DNA of 64,000 nucleotides from Oscillospiraceae bacterium (GTDB lineage Bacteria; Bacillota; Clostridia; Oscillospirales; Oscillospiraceae), in contig JAFWFZ010000008.1 of NCBI GenBank assembly GCA_017515345.1, forward strand, positions 1 through 64,000, given 5' to 3'. Made by a program: the position numbers and the translations under genes. This document shows, in pieces, positions 24,670 to 32,814 of this stretch (position 1 is its first letter; every line of letters starts with the position of its first letter). Under the pieces are notes generated by a model. That model was not told where the DNA came from, searched no databases, and was given only the letters and a program-made list of their open reading frames with translations.

Positions 24670-26383
24670 GACTCTGAAGTGGCTCTATTCCGTGCCTGAC
24701 ACGGGCAGCAAGCTCCGGATCGTCCTGCTGACCCTGATCCAGGGGGTAAACGGCGCCTCCGGCGTGCTCTATGCGCTGCTGCTGCGCACCATCGTGGACG
24801 CGGCCGCAGGCGGGGACGGCGCCGGTTTCCTCCGGGGCGTGCTGCTGGCCGTGCTGCTGATGGCGGCGCAGCTCACGCTGCGGGCGCTGATCCGGTGGCT
24901 GAACGAGCTGTGTTGGGCCACCATTGAAAACACGTTCAAGCGGCGGCTCTTCTCCGTCCTTCTCCGGAAGGACTACGGAAGGGTCAGCGCCGTGCACTCC
25001 GGCGAGTGGCTCAACCGCCTGACGAACGACGCCGTAGTGGCGGCGCGGAACTATGTCGAGGTCGTGCCCGGCCTTGCCGGCATGGCAGTAAAGCTCATCA
25101 GCGCGCTGATCATGATCATCGTCATCCAGCCGGTCGCTGCCGCGATCCTGATCCCCGGCGGGGCCGTTCTGATGCTGCTCACCTGGCTGTTCCGCAAGGT
25201 GCTCAAGCGGCTGCACAAGACCACGCAGGAGGCGGACGGACGTCTGCGCGTTTTCCTCCAGGAGCGCATCGGGAGTATGCTGATGATCCGCTCCTTTGCC
25301 TCGGAAATCCAGACGGAGGCGGAGGCAGAGGAGAAAATGCGGGACCACCTGAACGCCCGTATGCGGAAGAACCGGTTCTCCAACCTCTGCAACATCGGCT
25401 TCGGCGCGGCCATGAGCGGCATGGTGCTGCTGGGGGTCGTCTGGTGCGGCTACGGGATCCTGAAGGGCTTCATCAGCTTCGGCACCCTCACCGCCGTGAC
25501 GCAGCTCATCACCCAGATCCAGTCGCCCTTCGCCAACATCTCCGGCTACCTGCCCAGGTATTACGTCATGCAGGCCAGCGCAGAGCGGCTCATGGAGGCG
25601 GAGGACTTTGACAACGACAGCGACGAGCCTCCCATGAGTCTTCCCGAGGCGGCTGCCCGGTATGAGGGCGAGCTCCGTTCCCTGGGGCTGCGGGACGCCT
25701 CGTTTACCTATCTGCCCCCCGCGGAAGCCGGCGATCTGACGGCGGCGGATATGCCGGAGGCGCTGCGGAACGTCGACCTGGAGATCCGGCGGGGCGAATA
25801 CGTGGCCTTCACCGGGCACAGCGGCTGCGGCAAGTCCACGGCGCTGAAGCTGCTCATGTGCGTCTACCGGCTCGACAGCGGGGAGCGGTTCGTCTCCCTC
25901 TCCGGCGGCGAGGAGGAGCTGACCCCCCGGTGGCGGCGGCTCTTCGCCTATGTGCCCCAGGGCAACCAGCTCATGAACGGCACGATCCGCGAGATCGTCA
26001 CCTTCGCCGACGCCTCCCGTGCCGGGGATGACGAGGCCGTGGCCCGGGCGCTGCGGATCGCCTGCGCGGACGAATTCATCGGGGAGCTGGAAAACGGTGT
26101 GGATACCCTTCTGGGCGAGCGGGGTGCCGGCCTCTCCGAGGGACAGCTCCAGCGGATCGCCCTGGCGAGGGCCATCTTCTCCGGCAGCCCTATCCTGCTG
26201 CTGGACGAGGCCACCAGCGCCCTGGACGAGGCCACGGAGCGGCGGCTCCTGGAAAACCTGCGCAGCATGACGGACCGGACCGTGGTCATCGTGACCCATC
26301 GGCCGGCGGCGCTGAGCATCTGCGACCGGGTGCTTCGCTTCACGGAGGAGGGCGTCCGGGACGTCACCTCCGGGCAGGCATAA
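24656..26383 (+). CDS. ABC exporter, fused permease and ATPase
   Basis: A 575-residue type I ABC exporter half. About six hydrophobic helices occupy residues 15-300 (first around residue 20-45, further ones near 65-85 and 140-185). The nucleotide-binding domain has Walker A GHSGCGKST near residue 388, signature LSEGQLQR near residue 494 and Walker B ILLLDEATSALDE near residue 516. There is no C39 peptidase domain at the N-terminus, consistent with a separate protease gene just before it. It should act as a homodimer or with a partner elsewhere. It ends the operon ahead of a strong terminator. Confidence 0.88.
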   Translation: MTKNKTLKWLYSVPDTGSKLRIVLLTLIQGVNGASGVLYALLLRTIVDAAAGGDGAGFLRGVLLAVLLMAAQLTLRALIRWLNELCWATIENTFKRRLFSVLLRKDYGRVSAVHSGEWLNRLTNDAVVAARNYVEVVPGLAGMAVKLISALIMIIVIQPVAAAILIPGGAVLMLLTWLFRKVLKRLHKTTQEADGRLRVFLQERIGSMLMIRSFASEIQTEAEAEEKMRDHLNARMRKNRFSNLCNIGFGAAMSGMVLLGVVWCGYGILKGFISFGTLTAVTQLITQIQSPFANISGYLPRYYVMQASAERLMEAEDFDNDSDEPPMSLPEAAARYEGELRSLGLRDASFTYLPPAEAGDLTAADMPEALRNVDLEIRRGEYVAFTGHSGCGKSTALKLLMCVYRLDSGERFVSLSGGEEELTPRWRRLFAYVPQGNQLMNGTIREIVTFADASRAGDDEAVARALRIACADEFIGELENGVDTLLGERGAGLSEGQLQRIALARAIFSGSPILLLDEATSALDEATERRLLENLRSMTDRTVVIVTHRPAALSICDRVLRFTEEGVRDVTSGQA

Positions 26384-26401
26384 CACAGCCGAAAAATCAA
26401 A

Positions 26402-26439
26402 AAAAGCTCCCCTGCGGACTGACCCGCAGGGGAGCTTTT
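26402..26439. terminator. Bidirectional terminator between the ABC exporter and an enoate-reductase-like gene
   Basis: Arms AAAAGCTCCCCTGCGG and its perfect complement around a six-base loop, flanked by A and T runs. It ends the plus-strand operon and the minus-strand gene stopping at 26449. Confidence 0.88.
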
Positions 26440-26448
26440 CGCATCTGG

Positions 26449-28395
26449 TCAGAATCTGCCGATGTCCCTCGCGATGGTGTAGGCGCGGGCGGTGGCTGCC
26501 TTGATGGTGGCAGGCCGCAGCGCGTCCCCGATCACGTGGAAGCGCCTGGCGCAGTCGTTGAAGGCGCACGCCTCACTGGAACGCGCCCGGGTCCCCACGG
26601 CAAGGATCACCGTGTCGGCGGGGAATTCCACCGTTTCCCCGTCCCGCTCCGCGAGCACGGCTCCGTCCCGGATCTCCACCGCACGGGTGCGATAGCCGAT
26701 CTCCAGTCCGATCTCCCGGAGCTTCGAGCCGACGCACTCCCCGTGGAGGAAGTTGCCGCCGTCATTCAGCCTGTCGCCCATCTCGATGACGGAGACGTCC
26801 TTCCCCAGGTCTTTGAGGTAGATGGCCAGCTCCACGCCCGCGAGTCCGGCGCCCAGCACCAGGATCCTGCCCTGTGCCTTCTCCGGGGCGGCAAATATCT
26901 CCTCCGCAAGGAACACCCGCTCTCCGTTTACGCCGGGGATATCCGGCACGATGGGCTCCGCGCCCACCGCCGCAATGATCACGTCCGGCCGGAGCTGCGC
27001 GGCGAGCTCCGGCGTCACCCGGCAGCCCAGCCGCAGGTCGATCCCGCTCTCCTTCACCCGGCGCTCCTGCAGATCCAGGTACTCCGCCATGTGCTTCTTG
27101 AAAGGCACCCGCTCCTCGCAGCGGATGGGACCGCCCAGGCGCTCCCCCGCCTCGCAGAGGATCACCTCGTGTCCCTGCTCCTTCGCCGTCAGGGCAGCCT
27201 GCATACCGCCGGGGCCGCCGCCGATGACAAGCACCCGCTGCTTCTCCGCCTCCGGCAGGCGGCGCCAGCTCTCCCGCTCGCGGCCGGTCTCCGGATTCAG
27301 GGAGCAGAAGAAATGGCCCGTGTCCTTGAGGCCGGAAAAGCAGCTCATGCACCGCATGCAGTGAACGATCTCATCGTCCCGTCCGTCCCTGGCCTTGTTG
27401 GGCAGATCCGGGTCGCAGACCAGCGCCCGCGCCAGCTCCACCACATCGGCCTTGCCGCTCTCCAGGATCTCCTCCATCATGGCGGGGTCGCTGAGGGCGC
27501 CCACGGTGGCCACGGGCGTGTTCTTCACATACTTTTTTACCTCGGCGGCGTATTTCACGTTGCAGCCGTCGTCCCGGAACATGGACGGGTGGGTGATGGA
27601 CATGGAGTCCGCTCCCGCGTCGAAGCCGGTGGAGACGTGGATCAGGTCCGCATGCCCCTCAAGCTGCTTTGCAAAGGCCACCGCCTCGTCCACTTCATAT
27701 CCGCCGGGGTAGTTGGCTGCGCCGCTGATGCGAACCTCCACCGGGAAGCCCTTCCCGCAGAGCTTGTGTATGGCGTCCACCACTTCCACGGTGAAACGCG
27801 CGCGGTTTTCCACGCTTCCGCCCCACTTGTCCTTCCGGGTGTTCGTCTGGGGCGACATGAACTGGTTCAGGAGCCAGCCGTGTCCGGCATGGACCGTGAC
27901 CATGCCGAAGCCCAGCTTTTTCACGAACGCCGCACCCTGGGCAAACTTGTCGACGGTGTACCAGATGATGTCCTCCGGCATCTCATGGACGGGCAGCCCG
28001 TTGTGCTCGCCGTCCACCGGGCCGTAGACCGTTCCCTCAACGCCGCGCATCAGGTCGAAGGCCAGCATGCCCGAATGCTGCAGCTCCGCCGAGAGGATCG
28101 CTCCGTGGCGGCTGACGAAATCCGCGATGCGGGCGTAGTTGTGGCTGCAGAAAAAGTTGTCCGTGATGGGCTGGAAGGGGTGGCGCTTGCCGTACTTGCT
28201 GTCCACAATGAACTCGCCCATGGCGATGGACGCACAGCCGCCCATGGCCTTGCGCTCATAGATGGCCATGGCGTTTTCCGTATAGGTGCCGTCGGGGAAG
28301 GTGTCCACGTGGCCGGTGGGGGACGCGAAAATGCGGTTGCGGAACAGGGTGTCGCCCAGCCGGATGGGTTCAAAAAGAAGGGGATACTTAAGCAT
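26449..28395 (-). CDS. Old-yellow-enzyme/enoate-reductase-like flavoenzyme, paralogue A
   Basis: A 648-residue flavoenzyme with an FMN barrel (LLFEPIRLGDTLFRNRIFAS at the start; VHAGHGWLLNQFMSP near residue 170), a 4Fe-4S motif CMRCMSC plus a Cys twelve residues later near residue 345, and a FAD domain opening with VIGGGPGGMQAALTA near residue 392. A second dinucleotide site, VLGAGLAGVELAIYL, lies near residue 512. It resembles the divergently placed gene at 28602 over its whole length and differs more from the enzyme at 16708. The ATG at 28395 follows GGAGGCGACAGT. The physiological substrate is unknown. Confidence 0.85.
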   Translation of the reverse strand: MLKYPLLFEPIRLGDTLFRNRIFASPTGHVDTFPDGTYTENAMAIYERKAMGGCASIAMGEFIVDSKYGKRHPFQPITDNFFCSHNYARIADFVSRHGAILSAELQHSGMLAFDLMRGVEGTVYGPVDGEHNGLPVHEMPEDIIWYTVDKFAQGAAFVKKLGFGMVTVHAGHGWLLNQFMSPQTNTRKDKWGGSVENRARFTVEVVDAIHKLCGKGFPVEVRISGAANYPGGYEVDEAVAFAKQLEGHADLIHVSTGFDAGADSMSITHPSMFRDDGCNVKYAAEVKKYVKNTPVATVGALSDPAMMEEILESGKADVVELARALVCDPDLPNKARDGRDDEIVHCMRCMSCFSGLKDTGHFFCSLNPETGRERESWRRLPEAEKQRVLVIGGGPGGMQAALTAKEQGHEVILCEAGERLGGPIRCEERVPFKKHMAEYLDLQERRVKESGIDLRLGCRVTPELAAQLRPDVIIAAVGAEPIVPDIPGVNGERVFLAEEIFAAPEKAQGRILVLGAGLAGVELAIYLKDLGKDVSVIEMGDRLNDGGNFLHGECVGSKLREIGLEIGYRTRAVEIRDGAVLAERDGETVEFPADTVILAVGTRARSSEACAFNDCARRFHVIGDALRPATIKAATARAYTIARDIGRF

Positions 28396-28432
28396 ACTGT
28401 CGCCTCCTGATTCAGAATTATTCTCTGGTACG

Positions 28433-28460
28433 ATTATACACCGTCCGACGCAAAGCGCAA
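28433..28460 (-). promoter_or_regulatory. Promoter of paralogue A
   Basis: TTGCGC (28460-28455) and TATAAT (28438-28433) on the minus strand with 16 bases between. The -10 is perfect; the -35 is moderate. Confidence 0.5.
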
Positions 28461-28521
28461 CGCAGACGCGCAGATTTGTCAGGTTGCCGCAAACGGGGCG
28501 GGATTTTTGAGCGTTTTGCGG

Positions 28522-28557
28522 CCCGGGATTGTATTCGATCCCGGGCTGTGGTAGAGT
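28522..28557 (+). promoter_or_regulatory. Palindrome over the promoter of paralogue B
   Basis: CCCGGGAT and ATCCCGGG (28522-28545) form a perfect inverted repeat with an eight-base spacer. The repeat contains TTGTAT (28529-28534), which lies 17 bases before TAGAGT (28552-28557). A regulator bound to the palindrome would block the -35. The promoter assignment is moderate; the inverted repeat itself is certain. Confidence 0.45.
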
Positions 28558-28601
28558 AACAGCAGAAACCGGGTCGTCACGACCGGACAGGAGGCACAGC
28601 C

Positions 28602-30647
28602 GTGAGCTACAAAGACTATCCCCATCTTTTCAGCCCCCTCAAAATCGGGAGCACCGTTTACCGCAACCGCATCTTCTCATCCCCCACCGGTCACCCGGAC
28701 GTGACCCTGGACGGGGAATTCACCGAGGACGCCATCGCCATCTATGAGCGCAAGGCCATCGGCGGCTGCGCGTCCATCACCCTGGGCGAGGCCATCGTGG
28801 ACAGCAAATACGGCCGCCGCCACCCCTACCAGATCTGTCTGGACAGGCCCCACGGCATCCACAACCTCTCCCGGCTGGTGGACACCGTTTCCAACCACGG
28901 GGCCGTCGTCTCCATCGAGCTGCAGCACTCCGGCGCCCTGGCAATCCAGGCCGGCACGCCGGCCTCCACCACGAAGGATACCATCGTCTCCATCGAGCGG
29001 CAGAACATCACCGAGGCGAACAAGATCCTCTTTCCCAATATGGAGGTGCTGCCGGTCTACGGTCCCTCCGACGACGTGATCGAGGGCATCCAGGTCCGGG
29101 AGATGCCGGAGGAGATCATTTACTACATCATCGACAAGTTCGCCCAGGCCGCGGCCTATGCCAAGCGATGCGGCTTCGGCATGGTCACCGTCCACGCCGC
29201 CCACGGCTGGCTGCTCAACCAGTTCTTTGCGCCGCGGCTCAACCGCCGCACGGACAAGTGGGGCGGAAGCGTGGATAATCGCGCCCGTTTCACCGTGGAA
29301 GTGGTGGACGCCATCCATCGTATCTGCGGAAGAGACTTTCCTGTGGAGGTGCGCATCAGCGTCTATGAGGCGCACGAGGGCGGCTACGATATGGAGGAGG
29401 GCGTCCGCTTCGCCCGGCAGCTCGACGGCCACGCCGACATCATCCACTGCTCCGTGGGCTGTTCCACCAACCTGCCGGACGAGAGCCCCGTCTTCGCCAC
29501 CACCCACCCCAGCATGTTCAAGCCCGACGGCGTGAACGTGAAGTTCGCCGCCGCCGTGAAAAAGGCCGTTTCCAAATCCTATGTGGCCACCGTGGGCGCC
29601 CTCAGCGACCCCGCCATGATGGAGGAGATCATTGCCTCCGGCAAGGCCGACATCGTGGAGATGGCCCGCGGCCTCATCTGCGACCCGGACCTGCCCAACA
29701 AGGCGCTGGAGGGACGCGAGGACGAGATCTTTCACTGCATGCGCTGCATGAACTGCTTCTCCTCTCTCATGTCCAAGGGGCACTTCTTCTGCGCCATCAA
29801 TCCGGAGGCCAGCCGCGAGCACATCTATGCCGACCGGCGCCCCCGGGCCAAAAAGCAGCGCGTCCTCATCGTCGGCGGAGGCATCGCCGGCATGCAGGCC
29901 GCCCTCTCCGCCGTCAGGCGCGGCCACGAGGTGATCCTCTGCGAGAAGACCGACCGGCTGGGCGGGCGCATCCTCTGCGAGCGCGGCGTGCCCTTCAAGG
30001 AAAAGCTGGCCGACTATATCGAACGCCAGAGGCGCATGATCGCCCGCTCCGCCATCGACCTGCGGCTGAATACGGAGGTCACACCCGCTTATGCGGAGGC
30101 GATCGGCCCGGACGTGCTCATCCTGGCGCTGGGCTCCTCCCCCATCGTGCCGGGCATCCCCGGGGTGGAGGGCAAAAACGTACGCGGCGCCGAGGAGGTT
30201 TACATAAATCCCGACCTGGCAGGCGATACCGCAGTCATCCTGGGCGCCGGGTTCACCGGTGTGGAGCTGGCCATCTACCTGACCATGCTGGGCAAAAAGG
30301 CTATTCTGGCGGAGATGGGCCCCGAGGTGCAGACCGGGGGCAACTTCCTCCACGGCATGTGCGTGAACGCCCGCATGGATGAGCTGGGGGTGGAGCGGCA
30401 CTTCAGCACGAAGGCCGTGGAGATCGACGAAGCCGGCGTGTGGTGCGAGACGCCGGAGGGCCGGGTCCACTTCGACGCGGACAGCGTGGTCTATGCCGTG
30501 GGCCAGATCCCCAACACGGAGGAGGCGTTCCGCTTCACCGGCGCCGCGCGGCATATCCACATCGTCGGGGACAACCTGGCGCCGAGAAATATCGCCGCCG
30601 CCACCGCAGCCGCCGCCACCGTGGCAAACGACATCGGAAGATACTGA
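28602..30647 (+). CDS. Old-yellow-enzyme/enoate-reductase-like flavoenzyme, paralogue B
   Basis: A 681-residue flavoenzyme starting with GTG 28602, seven bases after AGGAGG. It has an FMN barrel (FSPLKIGSTVYRNRIFSS; VHAAHGWLLNQFFAP near residue 200), a 4Fe-4S motif CMRCMNC plus a Cys twelve residues later near residue 380, a FAD motif VGGGIAGMQAALSA near residue 423, and a second site ILGAGFTGVELAIYL near residue 545. It is longer than paralogue A by an insertion around residues 110-155 in the barrel, which may shape the substrate pocket. Probably NAD(P)H-driven reduction of an activated double bond; substrate unknown. Confidence 0.85.
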   Translation: MSYKDYPHLFSPLKIGSTVYRNRIFSSPTGHPDVTLDGEFTEDAIAIYERKAIGGCASITLGEAIVDSKYGRRHPYQICLDRPHGIHNLSRLVDTVSNHGAVVSIELQHSGALAIQAGTPASTTKDTIVSIERQNITEANKILFPNMEVLPVYGPSDDVIEGIQVREMPEEIIYYIIDKFAQAAAYAKRCGFGMVTVHAAHGWLLNQFFAPRLNRRTDKWGGSVDNRARFTVEVVDAIHRICGRDFPVEVRISVYEAHEGGYDMEEGVRFARQLDGHADIIHCSVGCSTNLPDESPVFATTHPSMFKPDGVNVKFAAAVKKAVSKSYVATVGALSDPAMMEEIIASGKADIVEMARGLICDPDLPNKALEGREDEIFHCMRCMNCFSSLMSKGHFFCAINPEASREHIYADRRPRAKKQRVLIVGGGIAGMQAALSAVRRGHEVILCEKTDRLGGRILCERGVPFKEKLADYIERQRRMIARSAIDLRLNTEVTPAYAEAIGPDVLILALGSSPIVPGIPGVEGKNVRGAEEVYINPDLAGDTAVILGAGFTGVELAIYLTMLGKKAILAEMGPEVQTGGNFLHGMCVNARMDELGVERHFSTKAVEIDEAGVWCETPEGRVHFDADSVVYAVGQIPNTEEAFRFTGAARHIHIVGDNLAPRNIAAATAAAATVANDIGRY

Positions 30648-30665
30648 GAGCAGGACATAAAAAGG

Positions 30666-30695
30666 AGCCGCCGGGCAGTCCCGGCGGCTTTTCTT
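30666..30695 (+). terminator. Terminator of paralogue B
   Basis: Perfect ten-base-pair stem AGCCGCCGGG with CCCGGCGGCT, four-base loop, then TTTCTT. Confidence 0.8.
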
Positions 30696-30738
30696 ATGGA
30701 GCATCAGGTGATATCAAGCGATATCATCCCGTATCCAA

Positions 30739-30836
30739 ACACAGACATAAACACAGACATAAACACAAACATAAACATAAACACATCTGTATCTGTAAAA
30801 CCAGTTACAGACACAGACGCAGACACAATCACAGCG
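30739..30836. repeat. ACAGAC/ATAAAC short tandem repeat tract
   Basis: Within the 369-base gap between genes, three 12-base units ACACAGACATAA (the third reads ACACAAACATAA) run from 30739 to 30774, followed by half units. A second cluster of ACAGAC-like hexamers occupies 30807-30836. The tract is A/C-rich on the plus strand with almost no G or T, unlike the surrounding GC-rich DNA. It stays in frame as Asn-Thr-Asp-Ile repeats in an open frame from 30696, but no ribosome site precedes that frame. The rest of the gap holds two terminators and nothing else that I recognise. Confidence 0.8.
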
Positions 30837-30965
30837 CCAGACCTAAACACAGCGGCAGGCGGCTTTCGCCGCGGCGCGCGCGCGGGACGAGGCAGCCGAA
30901 GAGAGGGGGGTACGGTAAGGACGCCGGGCATGAGACGTGATGCGGACGCCCGCTGAAACCAATGC

Positions 30966-30997
30966 AAAAACGCGCCCCGTCTGAAAAGACGGGGCGC
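30966..30997 (-). terminator. Terminator of the cyclophilin-macro unit
   Basis: Perfect 11-base-pair stem GCGCCCCGTCT with AGACGGGGCGC, GAAA-type loop, T run on the minus strand; it begins about 20 bases after the macro gene stop. Confidence 0.82.
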
Positions 30998-31016
30998 ATT
31001 CGTTATGATCAGGTGG

Positions 31017-32102
31017 TCATCCGCCCAGGAGGCTCTGGTCGAAGGCGAACAGCGCCTCGTTGATCTCAAAGATATCGTAGTTCCCCTGGCGGATGAAATA
31101 CTCGATGATCAGGTCGAACTTGCTGCTGTGGGAAAGTGTGAAGCCCGCCTTCATGAGCATGTCCAGCGTCTCGGGGAGGCTCAGCTCCAGGGCAATGGCG
31201 AAGGCCAGCACCGTGGGCTTGCTGGGCTTGTAATGTACGTCGCTGCGGATCTTGGAGAAGAGCTTGCGGTCGATGTTGGCCTTTTTGTAGCACTGGACGT
31301 CCGTCATGCCCCGCTCGTCGATCTTTCTCAGGAGCATAGTGGAAAAGCTCTCGTCGATCTGCCCCACGTAATCGCTGAGATCGGGCAGGGCGGCGTCTGC
31401 CTGAGACGCCTGCGGAAGCGCCGCATCCTTTTTCTTTCTCCGCAGGTGCGGCAGCGCAACTCCGCGCCGCGCCTTGGCCGCGGGCGGCGGGGGCATGGCC
31501 GCGCCGCACGGATGCATGGTCGCCTCGTAGCACTGGGTCCGGCGCCGCTGCTCCTCCAGAGGGTCTGTGTGCGCGGCGGCGTAGTGATCGTCGATGAAGC
31601 ACACGATGTCCGTGAAGAGCTTTTTCCCGATGCTGAAATCGTCCCGGCCGAAGACGACGAGATACACCAGCATGTCGCTCTCCATGAGGAACTCGCCGAT
31701 GACCGAGACGGCGACCCGGATGGCCTGATCCTTGGGGTAGCCGTATGCCCCGGCGGAGATCAGCGGGAAGGCCACGCTCTCACAGTGGTGCTCCGCCGCC
31801 AGCTCAAGGCTGCTGCGGTAGCAGGAAGCAAGGAGCTCCCGCTCCCCGTATCCTCCCCCGCGCCACACGGGCCCCACGGTATGGATGACATACCGGCAGG
31901 GCAGCCTGTAGCCGCCGGTGAGCTTTGCCTCGCCCGTCCGGCAGCCGCCCAGAGTCCGGCACTCCTCCAGGAGCTCCGGTCCCGCCGCCCGGTGGATGGC
32001 GCCGTCCACGCCCCCGCCGCCCAGCAGCGACTCATTGGCGGCGTTCACAATGGCGTCGCACTCGATTTTCGTAATATCCTGACGGATGATCTGAAGCGGC
32101 AT
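31017..32102 (-). CDS. Macro-domain protein fused to a helical C-terminal domain
   Basis: A 361-residue protein. Residues 1-175 are a macro domain with the ADP-ribose-binding motifs [20 protein letters not shown] (20-39) and SAGAYGYP (116-123), suggesting hydrolysis of ADP-ribose esters or O-acetyl-ADP-ribose. A Pro/Ala/Arg-rich linker spans 180-240. Residues 245-361 are a separate helical domain ([20 protein letters not shown], then [18 protein letters not shown]) that looks like an XRE-type helix-turn-helix with a C-terminal extension. ATG 32102 follows GGGAGG. It lies 17 bases after the cyclophilin gene. Whether the C-terminal part binds DNA or RNA is inference. Confidence 0.8.
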   Translation of the reverse strand: MPLQIIRQDITKIECDAIVNAANESLLGGGGVDGAIHRAAGPELLEECRTLGGCRTGEAKLTGGYRLPCRYVIHTVGPVWRGGGYGERELLASCYRSSLELAAEHHCESVAFPLISAGAYGYPKDQAIRVAVSVIGEFLMESDMLVYLVVFGRDDFSIGKKLFTDIVCFIDDHYAAAHTDPLEEQRRRTQCYEATMHPCGAAMPPPPAAKARRGVALPHLRRKKKDAALPQASQADAALPDLSDYVGQIDESFSTMLLRKIDERGMTDVQCYKKANIDRKLFSKIRSDVHYKPSKPTVLAFAIALELSLPETLDMLMKAGFTLSHSSKFDLIIEYFIRQGNYDIFEINEALFAFDQSLLGG

Positions 32103-32119
32103 AACGCGTCCTCCCGCTG

Positions 32120-32683
32120 TCAGTCCGTGATGACGACGCTCTCGATCACCGGCTGCTCCTCGGGCAGGATGGTGCCGTTGTTGTCGATGGGCCTCGCGTC
32201 CTTCGCGATCTGCTGTGCGATCTCAAGCCCCTCCGTCACCCGGCCGAAGGCCGCGTATTTGCCGTCCAGGAAGGTGGCGTCCGCCACGGTGATGAAGAAC
32301 TGGGAGCTGCCGCTGTCGGGATCGTCTGCCCGCGCCATGGAGAGGACGCCCGCCACGTGGCTGATGGCGTTTGGCACGCCGTTTGCCTCAAATTCTCCCT
32401 TGATCTTCTCCGCGCCCTCGCCCCGGCCGCCCTGGATCATGAAGCCGTCCATGATCCGGTGGAAGGTGAGTCCGTCGTAGAAGCCGTCGTTCGCCAGCTT
32501 GATGAAGTTCGCCGTCGAGATGGGGGCGGTGCCCTCGTCCAGCTCCAGCTTGATGGTGCCGTAGTCCTTTATGGTGATCTCCGCATGGCGCACCTTCTGA
32601 AACGGCTCCGGCGCTTTTTTGCCGCAGGAGCACAGCGTCAGCACCGCGGCAATGATGACAAGGATGCAGATCAGTTTTTTCAT
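32120..32683 (-). CDS. Cyclophilin-type peptidyl-prolyl isomerase lipoprotein
   Basis: A 187-residue exported isomerase. ATG 32683 gives a clean lipoprotein signal [20 protein letters not shown], with the lipobox Cys at residue 20. The cyclophilin core follows: [19 protein letters not shown], then MIQGG and the ending [14 protein letters not shown]. It should act outside the membrane as a folding helper for secreted proteins. The longer open frame upstream lacks a ribosome site. The macro gene follows within 17 bases, an unexplained pairing. Confidence 0.88.
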   Translation of the reverse strand: MKKLICILVIIAAVLTLCSCGKKAPEPFQKVRHAEITIKDYGTIKLELDEGTAPISTANFIKLANDGFYDGLTFHRIMDGFMIQGGRGEGAEKIKGEFEANGVPNAISHVAGVLSMARADDPDSGSSQFFITVADATFLDGKYAAFGRVTEGLEIAQQIAKDARPIDNNGTILPEEQPVIESVVITD

Positions 32684-32772
32684 AGTCGATATCTCCCGTA
32701 CACAGATGATCGGGCGGCGGCGCCGCCCGGTCCATATTATACGGCAAAACGGCCGTCTCTGCAAGACATGCG

Positions 32773-32803
32773 AAGGCGGCGGACGTTTACCGTCCGCCGC
32801 CTT
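32773..32803 (-). terminator. Hairpin ending the sigma/anti-sigma unit
   Basis: A 13-base-pair GC-rich stem with a five-base loop. The minus-strand tail (TCGCATG) has few T; the plus side runs into TTATTTCTCTTTTT. Confidence 0.55.
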
Positions 32804-32814
32804 ATTTCTCTTTT

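Noticed and set aside
30739-30836. CRISPR array
   Set aside because: Units are 6-12 bases without spacers or cas genes nearby.
30696-30956. An 86-residue frame over the ACAGAC repeats as a repeat surface protein
   Set aside because: It begins directly after a terminator with no ribosome site and ends in Arg-rich, out-of-character sequence; treated as a repeat tract.
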